18,152 bases of DNA from NCBI GenBank assembly GCA_020860885.1, contig JAJBTS010000234.1, positions 1-18,152 of the forward strand. The letters run 5' to 3'. The stretch's first letter is position 1. Each line of letters starts with the position of its first letter. The translations under genes and the position numbers were made by a program. Below the pieces are notes generated by a model. The model did no database searches. It was not told where the DNA came from and was given only the letters and a program-made list of their open reading frames with translations. Positions 1 through 6,826 of the stretch are shown here, piece by piece. Origin of the DNA: Bacteroidales bacterium. Lineage in GTDB: Bacteria > Bacteroidota > Bacteroidia > Bacteroidales > Azobacteroidaceae.

Positions 1-63
1 GTATTAGTAATTCAGAGGCAAAACTACGGGAAAGAATCTTAGGAAAAAAGGGCAAAACCTCAA

Positions 64-142
64 AATACAAAACTTTCCTTGTTTTGATTTTGTTAAGTGG
101 TTTATTGTTAGGGATTAAAGAAAATGCGAATACAAAACTTTC
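64..142. repeat. short direct repeat, AATACAAAACTTTC x2
   Basis: The 14-base word AATACAAAACTTTC occurs at 64-77 and again at 129-142, 65 bases apart, in the AT-rich stretch just downstream of the regulator's stop codon. Nothing else in bases 1-144 looks like a gene. The role is unknown, and chance is possible in DNA this AT-rich. Confidence 0.4.
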
Positions 143-144
143 TT

Positions 145-993
145 TCAGTTAGGGATGTTTTTGAAGTAAGAATCGAGGTAAACTTTGATGTTTCCGCGGT
201 CGGAAATACCGATTTTCTTCCTTAAAGTAGATTTTTTCTTTGCAATGGTATTTAAAGTATATCCAAGCAAAGTTGCCATTTCGGAATTGGTAAATTCCAT
301 ATACGATAAATAACAGACATTTCTTTCGAGTTTGTCGAGATCGGGAAACGTGGTATTGATTTTTTCTATGATTTCACCGTAAAAAGTCTTTATGGAGTCG
401 AAAAACATGTCCCAGTTGGGTTTGTTTTTTCCGTAAACGATGGCATTGATCCTCTCCAGGGGAGACCTTTTGTAATGAGATTTGTCGTTTAACTGATCGT
501 CTTCCTGCAAAAGTGCAATTTTTTTCAATATATCGTAATGGGAAAGTACGGCGGTTCTTAAACTTCTTTCCTTTTCATCGAAACTTTGAGCCATACTCTG
601 AATGGCCGTGTACTTCTGTTCCGCTTCCATCGCCGTTAATTCCAATTGCAGGGTTTTGCTCTTTTCTTTATTGTGTCTCCAGTAAGAATAAAAAAGAATG
701 ATGATAATAGTAAGAGTTAATGCGAGTATAATTAAAGAATTGTTTTGCTTTTCGATCAGCAGTTGGTTGTTTCTGTTCTGGGTTTGTTCGTAATTGTATT
801 TGTTTTCGATGATTTTTATTTCACTTTCTCTTTTTTCTGCCAAAATCGCAGAATAATGTTTTATATATTTTGTTTTGAAATCCAGGGCTTTTAAATAATT
901 CTTATTGTTTTCTTCCAGTGTGGATAAAAAGTTGTAAACATTGCTTTTTATATGGTGGTGATTTGAGTCAGGAAGGATCTCCAGCGCTTTCAT
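145..993 (-). CDS. C-terminal part of the TPR/HTH regulator (membrane helix, coiled coil, HTH)
   Basis: This 282-residue open frame, counted from its first ATG, is the distal part of the frameshifted regulator. The same frame stays open upstream to about 1140. Residues 1-50 finish the TPR region. A charged helix (51-85) leads into one hydrophobic membrane segment at about 86-104, followed by Trp-Arg-His-Asn-Lys, the positive flank expected on the cytoplasmic side. Residues 108-165 are a predicted coiled coil. Residues about 222-262 (LERNVCYLSYMEFTNSEMA, then LLGYTLNTIAKKKSTLRKKI) match the LuxR-like HTH tail of Bacteroidetes TPR regulators. If expressed alone it would keep its membrane and DNA-binding parts but lose most of the sensor. 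I infer that the ATG at 993 is internal to the original gene and not a native start. Confidence 0.6.
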   Translation of the reverse strand: MKALEILPDSNHHHIKSNVYNFLSTLEENNKNYLKALDFKTKYIKHYSAILAEKRESEIKIIENKYNYEQTQNRNNQLLIEKQNNSLIILALTLTIIIILFYSYWRHNKEKSKTLQLELTAMEAEQKYTAIQSMAQSFDEKERSLRTAVLSHYDILKKIALLQEDDQLNDKSHYKRSPLERINAIVYGKNKPNWDMFFDSIKTFYGEIIEKINTTFPDLDKLERNVCYLSYMEFTNSEMATLLGYTLNTIAKKKSTLRKKIGISDRGNIKVYLDSYFKNIPN

Positions 994-1078
994 CGCATAA
1001 AAATAGGCCGAATCGTTCCTATTAATATCCTTGAATATTTTTGCCAGGTTCAGATATTGTCGTGAAGTTGGATTGGGG

Positions 1079-1729
1079 TTAAGTGAGATAGCTTTCTGTA
1101 AATAAAGGACTGCATCCTGAAGATTTTCCTGTTTCCTGTAACTGGACGCTTAAATTTTCATAGATCAAAGAGATACTTGCGGTATCTTTGTGGTGCTCCG
1201 CGATTTTTAGTGCTTCGTTAAAATAGACGATCGCGCTGTCGGTCTGGGTTTTTATATGAAAAATATTCCCCAACAATGTATGGATAGATATTTCTCTTTT
1301 GTAATTGTCGGAATATTTTTGAGTTATCTCCAACGCTGTTTTGAGTTTTTCACGGGCTTCTTCTCCGAATGTGTTATGATGATAATATAAGACTCCCATA
1401 AAATAATTGATGGATCCTAACAATTCGTAGTCGTTCAGCTTCTTGGCATAGGTTTCGGCTTTGAGGTAAGCTTCCATGGCTTCATTAAAATCGTTACGAC
1501 ATTGATAAAGCCTTGCGCAATAATAACAGGCTAGAGCTGCCTTTTCCTGATTCTTGTTATGAATAAAGAAATCGGCAGCTGCAAAAATTAAAGTATCCTC
1601 CTTTATATCCTCAAAGTTCTTGTCTTTTTGATCTATTGCATTTAATATTTTATCGGCATGTTGCTCGTCCAAAGAGTTGCATGCACAGACCAATAAAAGG
1701 CATAAAAAGAGAAGGATACAATTCCTCAT
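1079..1729 (-). CDS. N-terminal part of the TPR/HTH regulator (lipoprotein with TPRs)
   Basis: This 216-residue frame begins with a short hydrophobic signal and a lipobox-like Val-Cys-Ala-Cys with Cys17 as the likely lipidated residue. At least three TPR-like helical pairs follow, at about residues 64-97, 104-137 and 148-181. Each has the small/aromatic spacing typical of TPRs, for example NDFNEAMEAYLKAETYAKK. The last 20 residues, from Leu197 to the stop at 1079, are read in the wrong frame after the indel and look nothing like a TPR. The start codon is 3 bp after the GHL10 gene stop, indicating translational coupling in one operon. As it stands, the product would be a membrane-anchored TPR fragment without the membrane-spanning and HTH parts. 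Confidence 0.6.
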   Translation of the reverse strand: MRNCILLFLCLLLVCACNSLDEQHADKILNAIDQKDKNFEDIKEDTLIFAAADFFIHNKNQEKAALACYYCARLYQCRNDFNEAMEAYLKAETYAKKLNDYELLGSINYFMGVLYYHHNTFGEEAREKLKTALEITQKYSDNYKREISIHTLLGNIFHIKTQTDSAIVYFNEALKIAEHHKDTASISLIYENLSVQLQETGKSSGCSPLFTESYLT

Positions 1730-1732
1730 GAT

Positions 1733-3211
1733 TTATTTTTCAAAACTTCCGGTAACGAAGAATACGGGAGAAGATATTTTACTTTCATTATGGAATCGGT
1801 CGTAAGAAGTAACCGCATAATAATATCCGCTTTCGATCGTATCATCGATCGGAACAAACAACATGTTGCCTTTGATCCGTGCAGCGACCAGGTTTTCCGC
1901 TTTGTATGCATCTATAGGCCATGTTTTTGAACGATAAACATTAAAGAATACTTCCTTGTTTTGAGGCTGTAAAGTCTCATCCCAACTTAAGGACATATAC
2001 ATTCCGGCTTTTACAGCTTTCAGGTTTACCGGGTAAATGGGGCGGATGGTATCCAGCCAGGCCATAGTGGGTAATAAAGCCGGATGATCGTAAAAATTGG
2101 TTTTTATTTCATCCAAAATACCTTTCTTGTTGTCTGTGAGGAAACGTGAACGATAAAAAGCATTTCCTTCCATCTGATTTTCCCTGCAAAACTGTATCTG
2201 TTCTTTTATTTTAACCGGATTCCAGTTTCCTTCTTTTTCATCGACCTGGTAAACACCCAGGCCTGGAATTATAAAACGTCCGTTGGATCTGCTTTTCCAG
2301 TCTTCCACAAAAGGAAAGAATAATTCGTCCGCATAGTACATCATAGGTACCACAAAATCATGTTTGCCGTCTTTCAACCACTTTTCCGGATCCTGATACA
2401 CACTGTTCAATGCCGTCCAGTGGTTTCGGGTAGAGTTGGGCAACCGGTTGTACATTCCTACGACAGAACTGCTCACCTGTACCCATGGTTTCTTTCTTTT
2501 CACCATATCGTAAACATTGGAAACGAAAGTATTGATATTCTCCCGTCTCCATTCGGCTTTGCTTTTCCCGTTGCCATAACGTTTGTAGGTTGCATTGTCG
2601 GGGAAATTCTCCGCTTTTTCCGGATATCTTATGTAATCCATGTGGATACCGTCGATATCGTATTTATCAACAATTTCACCTACCAGAGCCATTAAATAGT
2701 TGTTTGTCTTCGGATCACCCGGATCGAGGTAATATTCTCCTTTGTGTTTTCTTACTACATCCTTATTTTTTCGGATGGCAGGGGAGTTATTCGTTCTTCC
2801 GTTGAGCCTTTCGGGCCCGAGCGGATAGGTTACGAACCACGCATGGCATTCCAATCCTCTTTTATGGCATTCTGCTATAGCAAAAGCCAGGGGATCGTAT
2901 TTCGACCAGGTGTTTTTTACCCTTTGAACGTACGGGCTGACGGGTTCGATTGCTGAGTTGTAAATAACATCGCCTCTAATACGGGTCTGAATAAACACCA
3001 TATTAAAATTGGCTTCCTTGAGTTTGTCCAGAATGTCGATTAACTCATCTTGCTGGTCGTTGATGTCGTTCGAGTTTCTGTAAGGTTTACTTGGCCAATC
3101 CAATGAATGGTTGCTGGCTAGCCATACCGCACGAATCTCCTTCTTGGGAGTCTCTGCATGGAATTCTAGTGCGGTAATAAGAAAAATGATAAGAAAAAAG
3201 ATATGTTTCAT
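1733..3211 (-). CDS. secreted glycosyl-hydrolase-like GHL10 (DUF187 / YngK-like) protein with C-terminal Fn3-like domain
   Basis: This 492-residue protein has an N-terminal signal peptide (residues 1-19, a hydrophobic run ending near His-Ala-Glu), so it should act in the periplasm or at the surface. Residues about 25-375 form the GHL10/DUF187 TIM-barrel-like domain. It starts with the family opening EIRAVWLAS and has AWF at 124-126. The diagnostic DIDGIHMDYIRYP is at 185-197, with acidic residues suited to glycoside hydrolysis. Residues about 395-485 look like an Fn3 beta-sandwich (FNVYRS, then YYYAVTSYD). Length and order match the family. The substrate is not established, although cell-wall or exopolysaccharide glycans have been suggested for relatives. 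The ATG at 3211 is chosen because the signal peptide begins there and a promoter box lies 7 bases upstream. The next gene, a regulator, starts 3 bp after the stop. Confidence 0.88.
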   Translation of the reverse strand: MKHIFFLIIFLITALEFHAETPKKEIRAVWLASNHSLDWPSKPYRNSNDINDQQDELIDILDKLKEANFNMVFIQTRIRGDVIYNSAIEPVSPYVQRVKNTWSKYDPLAFAIAECHKRGLECHAWFVTYPLGPERLNGRTNNSPAIRKNKDVVRKHKGEYYLDPGDPKTNNYLMALVGEIVDKYDIDGIHMDYIRYPEKAENFPDNATYKRYGNGKSKAEWRRENINTFVSNVYDMVKRKKPWVQVSSSVVGMYNRLPNSTRNHWTALNSVYQDPEKWLKDGKHDFVVPMMYYADELFFPFVEDWKSRSNGRFIIPGLGVYQVDEKEGNWNPVKIKEQIQFCRENQMEGNAFYRSRFLTDNKKGILDEIKTNFYDHPALLPTMAWLDTIRPIYPVNLKAVKAGMYMSLSWDETLQPQNKEVFFNVYRSKTWPIDAYKAENLVAARIKGNMLFVPIDDTIESGYYYAVTSYDRFHNESKISSPVFFVTGSFEK

Positions 3212-3218
3212 AGTGCCA

Positions 3219-3250
3219 CAAAATTACAAGAATTCTGTGAAGTAAACAAA
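3219..3250 (-). promoter_or_regulatory. Bacteroidetes-type promoter of the GHL10-regulator operon
   Basis: On the minus strand, TTTG (3250-3247) is followed after 20 bases by TAATTTTG (3226-3219). This fits the Bacteroides -33 TTTG and -7 TAnnTTTG boxes at the usual spacing. The -7 box ends only 7 bases before the ATG at 3211, so transcription should start at or within a few bases of the start codon. Confidence 0.65.
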
Positions 3251-3259
3251 TAAACATCG

Positions 3260-3267
3260 TATCTTTG
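3260..3267 (+). promoter_or_regulatory. -7 promoter box of dnaG
   Basis: TATCTTTG is an exact match to the Bacteroidetes -7 box TAnnTTTG. It ends 5 bases before the dnaG ATG at 3273. No good TTTG is seen at the -33 position. The predicted transcript is leaderless or nearly so. The box lies within about 10 bases of the -33 box of the divergent GHL10 promoter. Confidence 0.5.
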
Positions 3268-3272
3268 TATGA

Positions 3273-5303
3273 ATGATCGATTTTTTAACTATTGAGCGGA
3301 TTCAGTCGGCAGCACAGATCTATGATGTTGTCTCAGATTTTATTACCTTAAGAAAGAGGGGAGTGAATTTCGTGGGACTCTGCCCTTTCCACGAAGACAA
3401 GACTCCTTCTTTCTATGTTTCTCCTTCTAAAAATATCTGCAAATGTTTTGCTTGTGGCGAAGGGGGTACTCCTATACATTTCATTATGAAGCACGAGCAG
3501 TTGGCTTATGCGGACGCTCTGAAATATCTGGCTAAAAAATACGGGATCGAAGTACAGGAAACGGAACTTTCGGATGAACAAAAGCAGGCACAGGGCGACC
3601 GGGAAGCTATGTTCATCCTGAATGGGTTTGCTCAGAAAACATTTTCCTTCAACTTATTCCATACGGAGGAAGGACAGAATATTGGCTTATCTTACTTTAA
3701 GGAAAGGAATTTCAGGGAAGATATTGTTAAAAAGTTTCAATTAGGTTACGCATTGTCTGAGAGGGATGCTTTTACCAAAGAAGCATTGAAATCCGGGTAC
3801 AAGAAAAATTACCTCGAGAAGACGGGATTAACTATTGTCGGAAACAACGATTATTTGTCTGACCGTTTCCGGGGAAGAGTCATTTTCCCGGTTCATACTC
3901 TTTCCGGGAAAGTCGTTGCTTTCGGGGGGCGTATACTGAAGAAAGATGAAAAGACGGCTAAATACGTAAATTCTCCGGAAAGTGAAATCTATCATAAGAG
4001 TAATGAGTTGTATGGTATTTATTTTGCCCGCCAGGCCATGGTCAAGCAGGATAAATGTTTTCTTGTAGAAGGGTATACGGATGTAATTTCCATGCATCAG
4101 GCCGGAATCGAGAATGTTGTGGCTTCTTCAGGTACGGCTTTAACTCCCGGGCAGATTCGTCTTATTCACCGGTTTACAACAAATGTTACCGTTCTGTATG
4201 ATGGAGACTCTGCGGGAATAAAAGCTGCCGTCCGTGGGATAGATCTTTTACTGGAAGCCGGATTGAATATTAAGATTGTTCTTCTGCCGGAAGGAGAAGA
4301 TCCTGATTCATTTTCCAAAAAGCAATCGGCTTCTTCTTTCCATACCTATATTAATGATAATGAAACCGACTTTGTACAGTTCAAAGCGAACCTGTTAATT
4401 CAGGATGCCGGTAATGATCCGGTAAAGAAAGCCAAAATTGTCAATGAGATTGTGGAAACGATAGCATTGATTCCGGAAGAAATAATTCGGTTGATGTATG
4501 TGAAAGAATGCGCTTTTCTACTCGATATAGACGAACGGGTTTTGGTTCGTAATATCATGAAAAAACGGCAGGAAAAGTCTCTGCAGAAAAAGAAAACGCT
4601 TTATCCGGATCCTGAAAAACCGGAAGATGCTTTAACTTCTTCTTCGGAAAACGAGACAAATACAAAGTTGGAAACTATATCTGCATTCCAAAAACCTTCG
4701 GCGGCTTTTCCTTTGGATCCTTATGAAAAGAACATCTTGTATTTCGTAATTCGTTTTGGAGAACAGTATATGAGGTACCGTGACGATGAAACACAGGAGA
4801 TGATTTACCTGAATGTAATTGATTTCATTGTTTCCGACCTGACCGAGGACGAACTTGTTTTTAATAATCCTTTATACAAAAGGATATTGGAAGAGGCTCA
4901 TGAAAATTATACAAAAGAGGGTTTTGTAGCAGAAGAATATTTTAGAAATCATCCGGATCCCGACATCAGTAGAATTGCAGTGGATATATCTACCGATTCT
5001 TATATGTTAAGTCCGATCCATGCAAAGCCGGAGAAAGTGGATTTGGATGATGAAACAGTCGAAGAACAAAAAAGAAATGCACAAAATAAAATGTTGCTGG
5101 AAAAAGTACCTTATGAAATGTTCAATTACAAGAATGCTATCTTAAACCTCCGGGAGAAGAAGATTCATGAAGAATTGAGATCAGCGGACGAACGAAAGGA
5201 TTTCGAGCGACAAATAGAACTACTCCGGGATCTTCAGGAATTACATGAGTCGCACGTAGCGATCGGACGTCAGTTGGGAGAGCGCATCGTAGTAAGAATA
5301 TAG
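3273..5303 (+). CDS. dnaG: DNA primase DnaG
   Basis: This 676-residue primase makes the RNA primers for lagging-strand synthesis at the replication fork. The N-terminal CHC2 zinc-binding domain holds Cys37, His40, Cys58 and Cys61 (CPFHEDKTPSFYVSPSKN, then CKCFACGEGG). The catalytic core follows, with LSDRFRGRVIFPV at about 195-207. The Toprim metal site shows EGYTD at 266-270 and the DGD motif at 310-312. Residues from about 480 on are the less conserved, helicase-interacting C-terminal region. The length is normal for Bacteroidetes. The start at 3273 gives the standard family N-terminus (MIDFLTIERI). A putative transporter begins 17 bases after the stop and is probably read on the same transcript. 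All motif residues are present and I see no damage. Confidence 0.97.
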   Translation: MIDFLTIERIQSAAQIYDVVSDFITLRKRGVNFVGLCPFHEDKTPSFYVSPSKNICKCFACGEGGTPIHFIMKHEQLAYADALKYLAKKYGIEVQETELSDEQKQAQGDREAMFILNGFAQKTFSFNLFHTEEGQNIGLSYFKERNFREDIVKKFQLGYALSERDAFTKEALKSGYKKNYLEKTGLTIVGNNDYLSDRFRGRVIFPVHTLSGKVVAFGGRILKKDEKTAKYVNSPESEIYHKSNELYGIYFARQAMVKQDKCFLVEGYTDVISMHQAGIENVVASSGTALTPGQIRLIHRFTTNVTVLYDGDSAGIKAAVRGIDLLLEAGLNIKIVLLPEGEDPDSFSKKQSASSFHTYINDNETDFVQFKANLLIQDAGNDPVKKAKIVNEIVETIALIPEEIIRLMYVKECAFLLDIDERVLVRNIMKKRQEKSLQKKKTLYPDPEKPEDALTSSSENETNTKLETISAFQKPSAAFPLDPYEKNILYFVIRFGEQYMRYRDDETQEMIYLNVIDFIVSDLTEDELVFNNPLYKRILEEAHENYTKEGFVAEEYFRNHPDPDISRIAVDISTDSYMLSPIHAKPEKVDLDDETVEEQKRNAQNKMLLEKVPYEMFNYKNAILNLREKKIHEELRSADERKDFERQIELLRDLQELHESHVAIGRQLGERIVVRI

Positions 5304-5319
5304 CAGTATTTTCTTAATT

Positions 5320-6219
5320 ATGGGAGTTAAACTCAGGGCAATTATAGCTTGTGTGTTATGGGGATCGGCTTTTGCCGGTGCTAAGATCGGATTTCAGTAC
5401 GTGGGTCCGGTTTTCCTTTCCGGATTGCGGTTTATGCTAGCCGGGATTTTGCTTTTTCCTATGATTTATATTTACAAGATAAATATAAAGTCTCAACTGA
5501 TACATTGGCGGTTTATGCTTTTGTTTGCTTTTCTACAGACTTTCCTTCAATACGGTCTGTTTTTTATGGGGCTGGATAAAGTGCCGGGATCCACTTCTGC
5601 AATAATTATAGGGGCAGGACCTTTGTTTGTCGCTTTGATGGCTCATTTAACGCTTAGAGATGATAAACTGACTTTCAGGAAGATAATAGCTATCCTTCTG
5701 GGATTGTCGGGCGTGGTATTTATCAGCTTGGCTAAAGGAGGTTTTAGTTCGGATAACCCGCAGTTTTATATAGGAATTGCTCTTTTGGTCTTAAGCAATA
5801 TTTGCGGTAGTTATACCAATATTATGGTAGTGAAGAAAAAGTCGTACAATCTGTCTCCTGTCTTTTTAACTTCTTTCGCCAATTTTACAGGAGGAACTCT
5901 TTTGCTTATTACATCGTTTTTTCTTGAAACTCCTGAGTTCAAAATATATCCTCCCGAATTTTACGGAGCATTGTTGTGGCTGGCCCTTATTCCTGCCGTA
6001 TCCTTTTCTTTATGGTATACTTTATTACAGCGTCCGGAGGTTAAAGTATCCGAGTTGAACATGTGGAAATTCCTCATTCCTGTAACGGGAAGTATTCTAA
6101 GCTGGATATTACTGCCCGGTGAATCGCCGGATATACCCTCTGTTGTAGGGATCGTAATTATTTCTATCGCACTTTTATTGCTCCAGTTCAAACCAAAAAC
6201 AGTAAACAGTAAGCAGTAA
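5320..6219 (+). CDS. EamA/DMT-family permease, ten membrane helices
   Basis: This 299-residue inner-membrane protein belongs to the drug/metabolite transporter superfamily. Ten hydrophobic helices can be seen, at about residues 5-25, 30-52, 64-83, 90-112, 120-138, 148-169, 178-201, 212-235, 249-266 and 272-290. They are arranged as two EamA repeats of five. ACVLWGSAFAGAKIG near the start and FLIPVTGSILSWILLPGE in the second half are typical of the family. The substrate cannot be told, since relatives export or import small metabolites, amino acids or drugs. It lies 16 bases after dnaG, which suggests cotranscription and not a shared function. The last six residues (TVNSKQ) and the stop codon are encoded by CAGTAAR heptamer repeats that extend past the gene, so the native C-terminus may have been replaced. 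Confidence 0.85.
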   Translation: MGVKLRAIIACVLWGSAFAGAKIGFQYVGPVFLSGLRFMLAGILLFPMIYIYKINIKSQLIHWRFMLLFAFLQTFLQYGLFFMGLDKVPGSTSAIIIGAGPLFVALMAHLTLRDDKLTFRKIIAILLGLSGVVFISLAKGGFSSDNPQFYIGIALLVLSNICGSYTNIMVVKKKSYNLSPVFLTSFANFTGGTLLLITSFFLETPEFKIYPPEFYGALLWLALIPAVSFSLWYTLLQRPEVKVSELNMWKFLIPVTGSILSWILLPGESPDIPSVVGIVIISIALLLLQFKPKTVNSKQ

Positions 6220-6227
6220 GCAGTGAA
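6200..6227 (+). repeat. tandem CAGTAAR heptamers (4 copies) overlapping the DMT stop codon
   Basis: CAGTAAA, CAGTAAG, CAGTAAG and CAGTGAA run head to tail without gaps at 6200-6227. The gene's stop codon (6217-6219) lies inside the third copy. The 13-base pair of units CAGTAAACAGTAA recurs at 6401-6413, and a reverse-complement copy (TTTACTGTTA) sits at 6269-6278. Similar CAGTAA-rich intergenic repeats are familiar from Bacteroidota genomes, but I know of no assigned function. Confidence 0.8.
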
Positions 6228-6352
6228 TAATTGGCGAGGACAATGTCGTGTGCTGTTAGTGTGTACCGTTTACTGTTAATTCTTGGTTGTATATCTGAGC
6301 ACCTCTCGGATGTATACCTCAGGGGGTTCGCGATCCTTTTGGCTAAGGCGTT

Positions 6353-6389
6353 CGGATGTATATCTCAGGGCTGCTGGGATATACATCCG
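6353..6389. repeat. perfect 11-bp inverted repeat (hairpin)
   Basis: CGGATGTATAT (6353-6363) pairs exactly with ATATACATCCG (6379-6389) around a 15-base loop that contains CTCAGGG. It lies inside the composite repeat region, downstream of the dnaG-transporter operon. It has no T-run after it, so it is not a classical intrinsic terminator, though it could protect the 3' end of the transcript. Confidence 0.6.
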
Positions 6390-6413
6390 AGGACAGTCAC
6401 CAGTAAACAGTAA

Positions 6414-6826
6414 TTAGTGAGCGGTAATTAAAGGTCGAAGACTTTATAGCAACAGCCATGGGCAACGCCCATGGTAACAAATAACAAATGATGAATATCC
6501 CTGATAGCGGTTAAGTGGTGACTAGTAAGTTTTATTATAAAAAAGATTAAAAAAGATTAGGATTTACGAAATGGATTCACTTACTTTGTGAGATGATGAA
6601 GTTTTGCTGCTCACAACTGGCGCAATTGTAGCGATGAGTTAACCACGAATTAAAAATTGCCTATGGAACAGGAATTACAAGTACCAAACCCTGCCTTACC
6701 CGTAAGGAGATTGTTTTATTTGCCTTTGTGTGTACGTTCTTAATCCTTGGTGCAAAGCATGGAAGGATTCCCGGATTTATTTATTTACAAACTAAACTAT
6801 TCTTTTGATTTTTATATATACTACTC
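6414..6826. other. long intergenic region without a convincing gene
   Basis: About 400 bases upstream of the S74 protein gene hold several small inverted repeats. These are CCATGGGC/GCCCATGG with a 3-base loop (6456-6474), CCTTA/TAAGG (6694-6707), and AATCCTT/AAGGATT with a 14-base loop (6742-6769). No exact TAnnTTTG box precedes the ATG at 6827. The nearest is TTCTTTTG at 6800-6807, with one mismatch. A 26-codon frame at 6663-6743 is present but unsupported. The promoter of the downstream cluster presumably lies here. Confidence 0.6.
6456..6474. repeat. perfect 8-bp hairpin CCATGGGC-AAC-GCCCATGG
   Basis: Arms at 6456-6463 and 6467-6474 with a 3-base loop form a GC-rich stem in an AT-rich intergenic region. 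The following bases (TAACAAATAAC) contain no U-run, so terminator activity is doubtful. From memory, GGCAACGCCC-type hairpins look like a dispersed repeat in related genomes, but this was not checked. Confidence 0.55.

Larger units (their letters stand above)
145..1729 (-). pseudogene. frameshifted TPR lipoprotein/membrane regulator with C-terminal HTH
   Basis: Two adjacent minus-strand reading frames (1729-1079 and the frame ending at 145) are the halves of one gene. The upstream frame stays in register to codon 196 (Val-Gln, ending at 1142). Dropping one base at about 1141 continues it as YRKQENLQDAVLYLQKAI, a good TPR helix pair, and then without a stop into the downstream frame. The repaired product would be about 527 residues. 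It would have a lipoprotein signal (Cys17), about six TPR-like repeats, one membrane helix, a cytoplasmic coiled coil and a C-terminal LuxR-like HTH. That is the usual layout of Bacteroidetes TPR/HTH membrane regulators, in which periplasmic TPRs are thought to sense and the HTH to bind DNA. The start lies 3 bp after the GHL10 stop codon, so both genes are probably cotranscribed. The break is not in a homopolymer and I see no slippery heptamer, so a real mutation or a sequencing error is more likely than programmed frameshifting. Confidence 0.75.
6200..6430. repeat. composite intergenic repeat region (CAGTAA and CGGATGTATA motifs)
   Basis: This stretch is bounded by direct copies of CAGTAAACAGTAA (6200-6212 and 6401-6413). 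Between them lie an inverted copy of that word and a second repeat family. The second family comprises CGGATGTATACCTCAGGG (from about 6307), CGGATGTATATCTCAGGG (6353-6370) and an inverted copy ending at 6389. No tRNA, rRNA or convincing coding frame is seen. The layout resembles a small non-autonomous repeat or MITE-like element, but no clear target duplication or transposase-type terminal repeats are visible. Confidence 0.5.

Noticed and set aside
1..144. Possible terminator or promoter in the left edge
   Set aside because: I found no stable hairpin with a T-run and no exact TAnnTTTG box, only a short direct repeat.
2358..2956. Several open frames on both strands inside the GHL10 gene
   Set aside because: They lie antisense or out of frame within a well-supported gene and show no domain, signal peptide or start context of their own.
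3348..4097. Antisense frames within dnaG (3348-3581 and 3828-4097)
   Set aside because: Composition reflects the dnaG codons, and no motif is recognisable.
6200..6227. Possible CRISPR array in the tandem repeats
   Set aside because: The units are 7 bases with no spacers, and no cas genes are nearby.
6231..6413. 60-codon frame in the repeat region
   Set aside because: It begins with a non-ATG codon, is built from the CGGATGTATA and CAGTAA repeats, and resembles no protein family I know.
6663..6743. 26-codon frame starting ATGGAACAGGAATTA
   Set aside because: It is too short to support without conservation or expression data. It overlaps small inverted repeats and may be chance.
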